Below are positions 1-8,423 of a stretch of DNA of 22,979 nt, piece after piece. Position 1 is the first letter of the stretch. Every line of letters starts with the position of its first letter. Source of the stretch: MGBC120314 sp964403785. Its GTDB lineage: Bacteria > Bacillota > Clostridia > Lachnospirales > Lachnospiraceae. The stretch spans positions 1 to 22,979 of the forward strand of contig CAYOHM010000025.1 in NCBI GenBank assembly GCA_964403785.1, read 5' to 3'. The notes beneath the pieces were generated by a model. That model searched no databases. It worked only from the letters and a program-made list of their open reading frames with translations, and had not been told where the DNA came from. Position numbers and translations under genes: made by a program.

Positions 1-356
1 TTATCACGGTTAAAAGGCTTGTTGGCAGAATTTCCCTTAATCACCTGTGAAATTACCTTCTTCTGAGGCTGGGCATTACCCTCGGTCTTTGTGTCAGCCT
101 TCTTTTCCTCAGGTTTGTTCTCAGACTTCGGTGCAGTTTGTACCTCAGGCTTTGTCTGAGCCTTCTCAGGATTTTTTACATCCTCCTTCTGCTCCTGCTT
201 TTTCCCAAACTTTTTATTTAAAATTGCAATTTCAGGGTCATCAATCGTACTCATATGATTCTTAACTTCAATTCCGTTTTCCTTTAAGAAACTGATAATT
301 TCCTTGCTTTCCTTCTCTATTGATTTAGCATATTCATGAACTCTCATTTTAGACAT
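1..356 (-). CDS. infB: Translation initiation factor IF-2, N-terminal part (cut by window edge)
   Basis: This is the first ~118 codons of infB; the rest lies beyond the left edge. IF-2 is the GTPase that places initiator tRNA on the 30S subunit and promotes 50S joining. The visible protein starts MSKMRVHEYAKSIEKESKEI, typical of the small helical IF2_N domain, and then becomes a Lys/Pro/Glu-rich low-complexity linker, the usual variable region before the G domain. No GTPase motif is in the window. The start at 356 has AAGGAGA eight bases upstream; an in-frame ATG at 347 is less well placed. It follows ylxQ by 12 bases at the end of the rimP-nusA-ylxR-ylxQ-infB operon. The identification rests on the N-terminal motif plus the highly conserved gene order. 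Confidence 0.9.
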   Translation of the reverse strand, partial: MSKMRVHEYAKSIEKESKEIISFLKENGIEVKNHMSTIDDPEIAILNKKFGKKQEQKEDVKNPEKAQTKPEVQTAPKSENKPEEKKADTKTEGNAQPQKKVISQVIKGNSANKPFNRD

Positions 357-368
357 ACACATTTCTCC

Positions 369-683
369 TTACTGATTTAAAACACTGAGCTGTTTTTTTA
401 TGGAATCAGCAAACCCTTCATCATTTATCGAAACAGATGCTCTGAATTCCTTTCCGATAAAATGTCCGAGATTTTCCTTATCCGACAAAAAATAAATAGG
501 AACATTATAATACTCACACATATTAGAAAACATCTTCTTTGTATTGTCCGATGAATCATCCGCTACAAGAACCAAAAATGAATGTCCTGTCTTTACCGAC
601 TTTTCCACTGAAAACTCACCACTCGTAACTTTTCCGGCCTTTTGTGCCAGACTGACTAATGACAGCACTTTATTCTGATTCAT
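369..683 (-). CDS. ylxQ: L7Ae-type ribosomal/RNA-binding protein YlxQ
   Basis: A 104-residue protein beginning MNQNKVLSLVSLAQKAGKV, the characteristic opening of the YlxQ / L7Ae-L30e-like family that binds kink-turn RNA. The segment SLAQKAGKVTSGE and the later VLVADDSSDNTKK match the family pattern (a conserved Ala/Gly-rich first helix and a D-x-S core). An upstream in-frame ATG at 719 would extend it by 12 residues, but GAAGGAG lies about 10 bases before the ATG at 683, so 683 is preferred. The start overlaps the 3' end of ylxR by 14 bases, which implies translational coupling. Its precise role is not established; position between ylxR and infB links it to ribosome or RNA function. Confidence 0.88.
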   Translation of the reverse strand: MNQNKVLSLVSLAQKAGKVTSGEFSVEKSVKTGHSFLVLVADDSSDNTKKMFSNMCEYYNVPIYFLSDKENLGHFIGKEFRASVSINDEGFADSIKKQLSVLNQ

Positions 684-951
684 ATTTTTTAAGCTCCTTC
701 GCAAGATTATCATAAACATCGGCAGGAATACTCATTTTAAATGCACGCTCCAATCCCCTGGTTGAGATAACCTTCTGAAGACATCCGCTGTCAGGACAGA
801 TATATGCACCTCTTCCGTTCTGTTTTCCTGTCACATCCAGAACAATATCATTCTGCGGGGTTCTGATAATTCTGTATAATTCTCTTTTTTCCTTCATTTG
901 ACCGCAGCCTATGCATTGTCTTAAAGGTTGTTTTCTAATTGCACCCACCAT
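670..951 (-). CDS. ylxR: YlxR family RNA-binding / nucleoid-associated protein
   Basis: A 93-residue basic protein with the YlxR (DUF448) signature: RQCIGCG at residues 11-17, GRGAYIC at 46-52 and a further Cys at 57. Family members form a small fold with a positively charged cleft thought to bind RNA; in Bacillus YlxR has been reported as a regulator that affects transcription. The gene starts 19 bases after the nusA stop and overlaps ylxQ at its end. The ribosome site is weak (AGGTG a few bases before ATG), so translation may depend on coupling with nusA. Length and motifs are normal for the family. The function assigned is family knowledge, not visible in the sequence. Confidence 0.9.
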   Translation of the reverse strand: MVGAIRKQPLRQCIGCGQMKEKRELYRIIRTPQNDIVLDVTGKQNGRGAYICPDSGCLQKVISTRGLERAFKMSIPADVYDNLAKELKKYESE

Positions 952-970
952 TTACACCTGCTTATTTTTA

Positions 971-2038
971 TTATTCATTATCTTCATTTTCATTTACAGC
1001 TTCGTAATTATTGACCTGTGACTCACTCTTAATATCAATCTTGTAGCCTGTAAGTCTTGCAGCAAGACGAGCATTCTGTCCTTCTTTGCCGATTGCAAGT
1101 GAAAGCTTGTTATCAGGCACTACAACCTCCGCTGTTTTGTCATCATACACGGTTACCGAAACAACATCCGCAGGACTTAAAGCATTTTCAATAAGTACAG
1201 CCGGGTCCTCGCTCCAGTTGATAATATCTATTTTCTCGCCCCTTAGCTCCTCAACGATTGCATTGACACGCGAACTATTGATACCTACACATGCGCCGAC
1301 CGGGTCAACATTTTCATCATTGGACCAGACAGCAATCTTGGTTCTTGAGCCTGCTTCTCTTGCAATATTTTTAATTTCAACGACTCCGGAACGTACCTCC
1401 GCAACTTCGGATTCAAAAAGTCTCTTTACAAGATCCGGATGAGTTCTTGAAACTATAACCTTTGGACCTTTAGTGTCATTTTTAACCTCAACAATATACA
1501 GCTTAATTCTTTCCGTAGGCTTAAATACCTCTGTCTTAACCTGTTCCTTTTCTGTAAGAACGGCATCAACCTTTCCTAAGTTAATGTATATGTTTCTGTC
1601 ATCAATTTTTTGCACGATACCTGTGACAATATCTTTTTCCTTTTCATAGAAAACATTATAAAGAAGATTTTTTTCTTCTTCACGTATCTTCTGCTGAATA
1701 ACACTCTTAGCATTTGATGTTGCTATTCTGCTGAACTCCGTGGATTTAATCGGAACATTAACCAAATCTCCGATATCATACTTTGCGTTCATTGCCTTGG
1801 CATTTACAATGCTGATTTGTGTAAGCTCATCATCAACATTCTCAACCACCGTCTTTTCTGCAACAACCTTGAATTCACCTGTTTTCTGGTCGACTGTAAC
1901 CTTGATGTTATCAGTTCTTCCGAAATGCTTCTGGCATGCCGTCATAAGAGAATTTTCGATTGCTGCAATAACAACCTCTTTCTTTATTCCTTTCTCTTCC
2001 TCAAGCATATCAAGTGCTGCAATTAACTCTTTGTTCAT
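971..2038 (-). CDS. nusA: Transcription termination/antitermination protein NusA
   Basis: A 355-residue NusA that binds RNA polymerase near the RNA exit channel and modulates pausing, termination and antitermination. Domain order: N-terminal RNAP-binding domain (about 1-125), S1 domain (about 136-200, beginning IVTGIVQKIDDRNIYINLG), KH1 (around 230-280, GACVG motif) and KH2 (about 300-340, AIGKEGQNARLAARLTGYKI). It lacks the C-terminal acidic repeats of the E. coli protein, as is usual in Firmicutes, and ends in a short acidic tail. The ATG at 2038 is followed by MNKELIAALDMLEEEKGI, a canonical start, and AGGGAGGAT lies just upstream. It starts 14 bases after rimP, in the same operon. Confidence 0.97.
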   Translation of the reverse strand: MNKELIAALDMLEEEKGIKKEVVIAAIENSLMTACQKHFGRTDNIKVTVDQKTGEFKVVAEKTVVENVDDELTQISIVNAKAMNAKYDIGDLVNVPIKSTEFSRIATSNAKSVIQQKIREEEKNLLYNVFYEKEKDIVTGIVQKIDDRNIYINLGKVDAVLTEKEQVKTEVFKPTERIKLYIVEVKNDTKGPKVIVSRTHPDLVKRLFESEVAEVRSGVVEIKNIAREAGSRTKIAVWSNDENVDPVGACVGINSSRVNAIVEELRGEKIDIINWSEDPAVLIENALSPADVVSVTVYDDKTAEVVVPDNKLSLAIGKEGQNARLAARLTGYKIDIKSESQVNNYEAVNENEDNE

Positions 2039-2052
2039 TTTTTCATCCTCCC

Positions 2053-2520
2053 TTAAAAATCAAATGCTAATCTTATTAGCGCAATATTAGTTCTGTCTAT
2101 CTGTAACAATTCATTATTATCGGTTTCTATGGTGACATTATTTTTGTCATATGACTTTAAAAGTCCCGTAAACTCTTTGCAGCCATCCATCGCCTTAAAA
2201 AGCTTTACTTCAACTTCGCTGTCAATGCTTCTTGCAAAATCCTTGTCTTTTTTCAGTGGTCTTCCAAGTCCCGGTGAACTCACCTCAAGAATATAGGATT
2301 CCTGGATATAATCTTCTTTATCAAGGATATCGCTCATTGCCCGGCTTACCAGTTCACAATCATTAATCGTGATTCCGCCCTCTTTGTCAACATAAAGTCT
2401 CAAATACCAGTTTGAAGCCTCTTTGACAAATTCAACATCAACAAGTTCAAAATTGTTTTCCTTAATGACCGGCATAATAAGCTCCTGTGTCCTTTGTTCA
2501 TAGGTTTCCCTGCGTGCCAT
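2053..2520 (-). CDS. rimP: Ribosome maturation factor RimP
   Basis: A 155-residue RimP, which assists maturation of the 30S subunit. It carries the family signature SSPGLGRPLKK around residues 80-90 after an N-terminal alpha/beta domain (…NNFELVDVEF…WYLRLYVDKEGGI), and a C-terminal SH3-like domain. The start at 2520 has a strong AGGAGGA site six bases upstream. It is the first gene of the rimP-nusA-ylxR-ylxQ-infB run. A terminator serving the upstream tRNA ends about 24 bases before its ribosome site, so its promoter is not obvious: transcription may come from read-through or from a poor promoter (TTGACT near 2610) that I do not trust. Confidence 0.95.
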   Translation of the reverse strand: MARRETYEQRTQELIMPVIKENNFELVDVEFVKEASNWYLRLYVDKEGGITINDCELVSRAMSDILDKEDYIQESYILEVSSPGLGRPLKKDKDFARSIDSEVEVKLFKAMDGCKEFTGLLKSYDKNNVTIETDNNELLQIDRTNIALIRLAFDF

Positions 2521-2554
2521 AAATCCTCCTAAATCTTTTATTAATCAAATACAT

Positions 2555-2581
2555 AAAAAACGTTCCAATTACTTGGAACGT
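2555..2581 (-). terminator. Rho-independent terminator after tRNA-Glu
   Basis: On the minus strand ACGTTCCAA and TTGGAACGT form a perfect 9-bp stem around a GTAA loop, and the stem base runs into a stretch of six T residues. It lies 34 bases beyond the tRNA 3' end and before rimP, so it most likely ends the tRNA transcript and whatever reads through from polC. Confidence 0.9.
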
Positions 2582-2614
2582 CTGCTAGGGTTGGGCTATT
2601 CATAAAATAGTCAA

Positions 2615-2686
2615 TAGTTCGTACGGGAATCGAACCCGTGTTTCCGCCTTGAGAGGGCGGCGTCTTAGCCGCTTGACCAACGAACC
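2615..2686 (-). tRNA. tRNA-Glu (anticodon CTC)
   Basis: A 72-nt cloverleaf on the minus strand. The acceptor arms GGTTCGT and ACGAACT pair with discriminator A; the anticodon stem CCGCC/GGCGG encloses loop CTCTCAA, giving anticodon CTC (reads GAG, Glu); the T arm is ACGGG-TTCGATT-CCCGT. The D arm (GGTCAAGCGGCTAAGAC) matches Gram-positive tRNA-Glu. The first pair is G1-U72, a wobble. CCA is not encoded. It has its own promoter about 18 bases upstream and a terminator downstream, and separates polC from rimP. Confidence 0.95.
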
Positions 2687-2703
2687 ATACTTGCTACCTT
2701 GCT

Positions 2704-2732
2704 ATCATACACTACCGATTAACAAAATGCAA
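2704..2732 (-). promoter_or_regulatory. Sigma-A-type promoter of tRNA-Glu
   Basis: On the minus strand TTGCAT (-35, plus positions 2727-2732) and TATGAT (-10, 2704-2709) are separated by exactly 17 bases. Transcription should start near 2697, about 11 bases before the tRNA 5' end. The -10 matches consensus at five of six bases; the -35 is weaker, but an AT-rich tract lies just upstream and may act as an UP element. Confidence 0.7.
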
Positions 2733-2745
2733 GCACTTTTTTTAT

Positions 2746-2775
2746 AAATTTTTCAATAAATTTTTCAATAAATTT
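2746..2775. repeat. Short tandem repeat, 12-mer x 2.5
   Basis: AAATTTTTCAAT occurs twice in tandem (2746-2757 and 2758-2769) followed by a half copy AAATTT. It fills the gap between the polC stop and the tRNA promoter, directly upstream of the -35 box. An AT-rich UP-like role is possible; replication slippage is enough to explain it. Confidence 0.75.
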
Positions 2776-2794
2776 AAAATACACATATTTATGT

Positions 2795-5700
2795 TCAGTC
2801 AAACAGGGATAATTGGTTATTTTCAGGGAGGTTTCCAAGTATTCCAAGCTTATCCAAAAGTTCAATCTGGGTGCTTGTCGCCTTGGTTCTGTTCCTAAAA
2901 TCCTCTTTGGAAAGAAATTCGCCCTGCGCTGCTGCCTCCTCAATAGCCATAGCTGCATTATCACCCAGCCCGTCAACTGAATTAAGTGAAGGCATCAGTT
3001 TTCCGTCTATAATCTGAAAATGCAGTGCCTGGGCTCTGAACAAATCAATAGGTAAAAACTCAAAGCCCCTCGCATACATCTCCTGGACGATACGCATATC
3101 GCTGTACATGCCCTCCTCCTTCGGTGAAAGCTCCTGAGCCTTGTCGCCCGAATCCATCCTTCTCTTAAATTCAGAAAGATAAAAATCAAGCTTATCCCTT
3201 CCCATACACATAGCCTCGTACGAAAAAGCCTTGGCACGTATACTAAAGTATGCCGCATAATACGCCAATGGAAAGAACACCTTACAGTATGCAATTCTCC
3301 ATGCCATCATTACATACGCTGCCGCATGTGCTTTAGGGAACATATACTGTATCTTTTCACAGGACCAGATATACCAGTCGGGCACGTTGTGCTCCTTCAT
3401 ATCCTTTTTCCATTCTTCCCAGTTGCCGCATTTCTTTTTGGCAACAGTACCCTTACGGACAGCCTCCATAATCTTAAAGGACTCCTCCGAATCAAGTCCC
3501 ATACCGATTAAATATGTCATAATGTCATCACGTGTACAAATTGCAGTTGAAATCGTTGCCTGTCCGCTTTTAATAAGCTCCTGTGCATTGCCAAGCCATA
3601 CATCCGTACCATGCGAAAGTCCGGCAATCCTGACCAAATCCGAAAAATGCTGCGGTTTTGTATCGATAAGCATCTGCATGGCAAAATCAGTTCCAAATTC
3701 AGGGATGCCCAATGCACCTAATTTACAGCCTCCTATGTCCTCGGGCTTTATTCCAAGTGCCTGTGTGTTCTGAAAAAGGCTCATTACCTCGGGGCTGTCA
3801 AGCGGAATATCCTTCGGGTCCATTCCCGTCAAATCCTGAAGCATTCTTATCATTGTCGGGTCATCATGTCCGAGTATATCCAGCTTTAACAGGTTATGGT
3901 CAATGCTGTGGTAATCAAAATGTGTGGTTATAATATTGGAGGTTACATCATTTGCAGGGTGCTGTACGGGTGTAAATTCATTTATATCATGCCCAATCGG
4001 CAAAACAACAATGCCGCCCGGATGCTGTCCCGTGGTGCGCTTTACTCCGGTGCATCCCTCAGCTATTCGTGCTATTTCGGCAGGTCTTTTGGAAATGCCA
4101 TGCTCATCATAGTATTTCGCCACATAGCCATATGCTGTTTTATCGGCAACAGTGCCGATTGTTCCCGCCTTAAAGGTTTGTCCGTAGCCGAAAATAACCT
4201 CCGTGTATGCATGTGCCTTACTTTGATATTCTCCTGAGAAATTAAGGTCTATATCCGGCTCTTTATTGCCCTTGAAGCCGAGGAAGGTTTCAAAAGGAAT
4301 GTCAAAGCCCTCTTTTTTTAATTTTTCTCCGCACACCGGACAATTCTTATCCGGCATATCGCATCCTGCACCGCCTGCAAATGCCTTAACCTCATCAGAA
4401 TCAAAATCAACGTAATGACATTTGCCGCACAAATAATGCGGACTTAGGGGATTAACCTCAGTAATACCCGCCATTGTAGCTGCAAGTGATGAGCCAACCG
4501 AACCACGCGAGCCAACCAGATATCCATCCTCATTTGACTTCCATACCAGCTTCTGTGCAATGATGTACATAACCGAATATCCGTTTGAAATAATGGAATT
4601 AAGCTCCCTGTCAAGTCTTTTCATAACTATGTCAGGAACGGGGTCGCCATACATTTCCTTAGCCCTGTTATAGCATATTTCACGTAAATCATTGTCGGAA
4701 TTTTCGATTACAGGCGGGCATTTTGTCCAGCTTACAGGGTCAATCGGCTCACACATATCCATAATCCTATTGGTATTCGTGATTACGATTTCCTCAGCCT
4801 TCTCACTTCCTAGATACATAAATTCCTCCAGCATTTCTTCAGTTGTTCTTAAGAATAGCGGAGCCTGATTATCTGCATCATCAAAGCCCTTGGAGGACAT
4901 TATTATCCTTCGGTATATCTCATCCTCCGGATTTAAAAAATGCACATCACAGGTTGCAACTACCATTTTATTAAACTGCTCGCCCAGCTTTACAATCTTA
5001 CGGTTTACATTCTGGATATCCTCAACCGAATTAATGGCATATTTATCACTGTCTATCATAAACATATTATTGCCAACCGGCTGGATTTCCAGATAATCAT
5101 AGAAATTGACAAGCCTTGCAATATCCTCATCAGAATGTCCGTTCAGCACAGCCTGGTACAGTTCACCCGCCTCGCACGCCGAGCCGATAAGAAGTCCCTG
5201 CCTTAATTCCATAAACCTGCTTTTGGGTATTCTCGGACGTCTGCTGTAATAAACCAAATTGGACTCCGATATCAGCTTATACAGGTTAAATCTTCCCGTC
5301 TCACTGGTTGCGAGAATTATCGCGTGATATGTAGGAAGCTTTTTGATAATCTCCGGATTTATGGCATTTATACTGTTAATATCCGCAAGCTTATCAAGCT
5401 TCATATCCTTTAATATATTTATAAACTTAACAAAAATCTCCGCAGTACAGCCTGCATCATCAACCGCCCTGTGGTGGTTTTCAAGTGACACATTGAGTGC
5501 CTTTGCAACTGAATCCAAGGTATATTTATTTAGATTCGGCAAAAGAGCTCTGGCAAGTGTAACAGTATCAACAATTGTATTTTCCACCCTGCGTCCCATT
5601 TTTCCTGCCTTATTCTTAATAAAGCTTGTATCAAATTCAGCGTTATGGGCAACAAGCACAGCGTCGCCTGCAAAATCCAGAAATTCCGGCAGCACTGTAT

Positions 5701-7294
5701 CTATTGTTCTCTCATTTACAACCATATTGTCGCTGATATGTGTAAGCTGCTCAATTCTGTATGGTATCGGTATCTCAGGATTGATAAATGTAGAATACTT
5801 ATCCACTATCTGTCCGTTTTCAACCTTAACGGCACCTATTTCAATAATTCTGTCAGCCTCTGCGCTAAATCCCGTAGTTTCAATATCAAATACAACATAA
5901 GTTGAATCAAGAGTCTGGTCCTTTGCATTTTGGACTATTTCCTTCAAGTCATCGACAAGATATGCCTCAACGCCATATATAATCTTAAAATCCAGTGTTT
6001 TTTCAGCTTTTTTATAATCCTCACGAATTTTTTGAAGTGCATGCAAGCCTTCCGTGAAGCCCTGCACAACGCCATGGTCGGTAATGGCAATCGCCCTATG
6101 CCCAAATTTTATTGCCTGCTTTATAATTGAGCCTGCGTCCGATACTCCGTCCATTTCGCTCATCTTGGTGTGGCAGTGGAGTTCGACACGTTTATTTACA
6201 CTATTATCACTTCTTACAGCTCTCTTATCCGATGATTTCTTTATACCGACAAGCGAAGAAATACACAGTTGATGATCGTATCTGTCATTAACCACCAGTC
6301 CCTTGACTTTTAAGAATTTTCCCTCCTTGATAAATTCCGCAAGCTGTGCAAGCTCCTCGTTTTTTACAAACATTTTGACGCCAATGGTATCCGTGAAATC
6401 AGATATATCAAACATAACAATGCTTTTTTCGTTCCTGATTTCCCTGGTTTCCACCTTCCTTACCTGTCCCGAGATAACAACCTCGCCGATTTCGGTAAGT
6501 ATGGTTTCAATTTTAACCACCTCATCATCAAAATCTTTTCCGTAAATAACGTCAGGATTATCACTCTTTTTGTATTCTTTTCTGTAATCACGCCTGAATT
6601 CATTTGGCTTTTCCAAAGGCTGTCCCGAGGTTTTAACTTTTTTGCTCTCGTTTTCCTGTGCGTCCTTCTGTGAAGCCTCCAAAGCCTCGCCCGATTTCTC
6701 CTTATTTGCCGCGCTGTTAGCTCTCTCGCTTATTCTCCTTAATTCGTTGGCAAACTTTTTATTATTTTCCTCAATATGCTTAAATTCAAATTCACTGTCA
6801 AATTCGTATGTCACTTTAATTTCAAAACCAAATCTGTACAGGAACATTCTTTCAAGTTCGTTTTTTATTAAATCAATATATTCCTCGGAAACTATGGATT
6901 TTGCCAGTGAAATATTTAATTGCTCATCATCCGTGAATTTGAATTTGGCACTCTTTAGGACACTGTATATTATCGCATCCTTTTCCCTGTACTCAAGCAA
7001 AATACTTTCTTTATATATATCCCAGAGCTTTGCCGCATTATACTGCTTTGAAAGATAATATCTTTCAATTATTCTGGCAGTTGTACCCGTGCCCTTGAAA
7101 ACCTGTCTGGTAATTGCATTTTCTATTTTTATAATATCTTCTTTTAAAATAAGTCTTTCACTTTCAATATGAAACCTATAAACATCATTAGCTGATGTTT
7201 TGGTTATTTTGGTAATCAAAACATCAGCTAACATATCCTTTAATTCCTGCGGAAGCGAAATATCTTTAAAAACTTCAAAAAACTTCTGTGACAT
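2795..7294 (-). CDS. polC: DNA polymerase III alpha subunit, PolC type
   Basis: The 1499-residue Gram-positive replicase that copies the chromosome and proofreads. Domains in order: N-terminal region with a charged, disordered-looking linker (about 190-245); OB-fold domain (about 265-350); PHP domain starting at HCHTKMSEMDG (373) with DHGVVQGF (406); an inserted DEDDh 3'-5' exonuclease with DIETTG (470-475), HNAEFD (550-555) and HHRAVDDAG (607-615); the polymerase core with SRGSVGSS (929-936), a zinc-binding segment (CxxC at 956/959, C978, CPVC 985-988) and the catalytic D1014/D1016 (PDIDLNFSGEY) plus D1139 (KLDILGHDD). All key residues are present. It is somewhat longer than Bacillus PolC (~1437). 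It begins 51 bases after ispG, with a modest AAGAGA ribosome site, and no terminator follows it. Confidence 0.98.
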   Translation of the reverse strand: MSQKFFEVFKDISLPQELKDMLADVLITKITKTSANDVYRFHIESERLILKEDIIKIENAITRQVFKGTGTTARIIERYYLSKQYNAAKLWDIYKESILLEYREKDAIIYSVLKSAKFKFTDDEQLNISLAKSIVSEEYIDLIKNELERMFLYRFGFEIKVTYEFDSEFEFKHIEENNKKFANELRRISERANSAANKEKSGEALEASQKDAQENESKKVKTSGQPLEKPNEFRRDYRKEYKKSDNPDVIYGKDFDDEVVKIETILTEIGEVVISGQVRKVETREIRNEKSIVMFDISDFTDTIGVKMFVKNEELAQLAEFIKEGKFLKVKGLVVNDRYDHQLCISSLVGIKKSSDKRAVRSDNSVNKRVELHCHTKMSEMDGVSDAGSIIKQAIKFGHRAIAITDHGVVQGFTEGLHALQKIREDYKKAEKTLDFKIIYGVEAYLVDDLKEIVQNAKDQTLDSTYVVFDIETTGFSAEADRIIEIGAVKVENGQIVDKYSTFINPEIPIPYRIEQLTHISDNMVVNERTIDTVLPEFLDFAGDAVLVAHNAEFDTSFIKNKAGKMGRRVENTIVDTVTLARALLPNLNKYTLDSVAKALNVSLENHHRAVDDAGCTAEIFVKFINILKDMKLDKLADINSINAINPEIIKKLPTYHAIILATSETGRFNLYKLISESNLVYYSRRPRIPKSRFMELRQGLLIGSACEAGELYQAVLNGHSDEDIARLVNFYDYLEIQPVGNNMFMIDSDKYAINSVEDIQNVNRKIVKLGEQFNKMVVATCDVHFLNPEDEIYRRIIMSSKGFDDADNQAPLFLRTTEEMLEEFMYLGSEKAEEIVITNTNRIMDMCEPIDPVSWTKCPPVIENSDNDLREICYNRAKEMYGDPVPDIVMKRLDRELNSIISNGYSVMYIIAQKLVWKSNEDGYLVGSRGSVGSSLAATMAGITEVNPLSPHYLCGKCHYVDFDSDEVKAFAGGAGCDMPDKNCPVCGEKLKKEGFDIPFETFLGFKGNKEPDIDLNFSGEYQSKAHAYTEVIFGYGQTFKAGTIGTVADKTAYGYVAKYYDEHGISKRPAEIARIAEGCTGVKRTTGQHPGGIVVLPIGHDINEFTPVQHPANDVTSNIITTHFDYHSIDHNLLKLDILGHDDPTMIRMLQDLTGMDPKDIPLDSPEVMSLFQNTQALGIKPEDIGGCKLGALGIPEFGTDFAMQMLIDTKPQHFSDLVRIAGLSHGTDVWLGNAQELIKSGQATISTAICTRDDIMTYLIGMGLDSEESFKIMEAVRKGTVAKKKCGNWEEWKKDMKEHNVPDWYIWSCEKIQYMFPKAHAAAYVMMAWRIAYCKVFFPLAYYAAYFSIRAKAFSYEAMCMGRDKLDFYLSEFKRRMDSGDKAQELSPKEEGMYSDMRIVQEMYARGFEFLPIDLFRAQALHFQIIDGKLMPSLNSVDGLGDNAAMAIEEAAAQGEFLSKEDFRNRTKATSTQIELLDKLGILGNLPENNQLSLFD

Positions 7295-7345
7295 GTTTAC
7301 ACATCTCTTTCTATAACATACTAGCGCTGCTTCCCGCAGCTATTA

Positions 7346-8407
7346 TTATTTGTTCCAGTTATCCAGCTCTTCCTTAAGTGCATTAAGGAGCTGTTCCTCA
7401 CTTACCTTTTTGATTATTTCGCCCTTTTTAATAAGTAGCCCTTCACCTCGGCCTCCGGCGATTCCCAAATCAGCCTCCTTGGCTTCACCCGGTCCATTGA
7501 CAACACAGCCCATAACTGCAACCTTAATGTCAAGATCATATCCTGACACCAATGTTTCCACTTTATTTGCAAGTCCAATAAGGTCTATCTGTGTCCTGCC
7601 GCAGGTAGGACAGGAAACAACCTCGATTCCGCCCTTTCTAAGCCCCAAGGTTTTAAGGATGAGCTTGCCTGCTTTAATCTCCTGTACAGGGTCACCTGTA
7701 AGAGATACCCTTATTGTATCGCCAAGCCCCTCGTTAAGAATAATGCCCAGTCCCACAGCGGACTTTATACTTCCCGAGAACAGTGTACCTGATTCCGTAA
7801 TCCCAATATGAAGCGGATAATCCATCTTCTCCGAAATAAGCTCATGTGCCTTAACACACATAAGAACATCCGAGGATTTAATGCTTACAACCATATTTTC
7901 GTAATTAAAGCCTTCTATTATGTGAATCTTGTCTAAAGCACTCTCCACAATACCCTCTGCGGTTACTTTGCCGTATTTCTCAACTATATCCTTTTCCAGC
8001 GAGCCGCTGTTGACCCCTACACGGATTGGAATACCACGTTCCTTTGCAGCATCAACCACAGCTTTAATTTTATCAAGCGAGCCTATATTTCCCGGGTTTA
8101 TCCTGATTTTATCCGCACCGTTTTTTATCGCTTCAATCGCAAGCCTGTAATCAAAATGAATATCTGCCACAAGAGGTATTGAGATATTCTTCTTAATCTC
8201 CGAAAGTGCCTGTGCCGCCTCCATTGTAGGAACTGCACATCTTATTATGTCGCACCCTGCGTCCGTGAGCTGCTTTATCTGACGGACCGTGCTGATAACA
8301 TCCTCCGTCTTGGTATTTGTCATTGACTGAAGCAATACCGGATTGCCGCCGCCGATTTTCTTATCACCGATTGAAATTACCCTTGTATCATTTCTAAAAT
8401 TTCTCAT
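7346..8407 (-). CDS. ispG: 4-hydroxy-3-methylbut-2-enyl diphosphate synthase (flavodoxin/ferredoxin)
   Basis: A 353-residue IspG (GcpE), the [4Fe-4S] enzyme that reductively converts MEcPP into HMBPP in the MEP isoprenoid pathway. An N-terminal TIM-barrel part (LLQSMTNTKTEDV, DIHFDYRLA, RINPGNIG) is followed by the iron-sulfur module with C266 and C269 (SCPTCGRT), C301 (MGCVVNGPGEA) and E308, the four cluster ligands. All are intact. GGTG lies about 7 bases upstream of the ATG at 8407. It follows rseP by 16 bases and precedes polC; in Bacillus this slot holds proS instead, so the cluster here groups two MEP enzymes (dxr, ispG) with uppS, which consumes their product. Confidence 0.97.
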   Translation of the reverse strand: MRNFRNDTRVISIGDKKIGGGNPVLLQSMTNTKTEDVISTVRQIKQLTDAGCDIIRCAVPTMEAAQALSEIKKNISIPLVADIHFDYRLAIEAIKNGADKIRINPGNIGSLDKIKAVVDAAKERGIPIRVGVNSGSLEKDIVEKYGKVTAEGIVESALDKIHIIEGFNYENMVVSIKSSDVLMCVKAHELISEKMDYPLHIGITESGTLFSGSIKSAVGLGIILNEGLGDTIRVSLTGDPVQEIKAGKLILKTLGLRKGGIEVVSCPTCGRTQIDLIGLANKVETLVSGYDLDIKVAVMGCVVNGPGEAKEADLGIAGGRGEGLLIKKGEIIKKVSEEQLLNALKEELDNWNK

Positions 8408-8423
8408 ATAATCACCCTATATC

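Noticed and set aside
2582..2613. TTGACT-containing promoter for rimP
   Set aside because: No acceptable -10 at 16-18 bases spacing, and the following terminator lies between it and rimP.
2719..2976. 85-codon minus-strand open frame over the polC 3' end
   Set aside because: Overlaps polC in another frame and its tail is translated from the 12-mer repeat; no homology signal.
7325..7341. GCTGC/GCAGC hairpin between ispG and polC
   Set aside because: Only five base pairs and no T tract, so not supported as a terminator.
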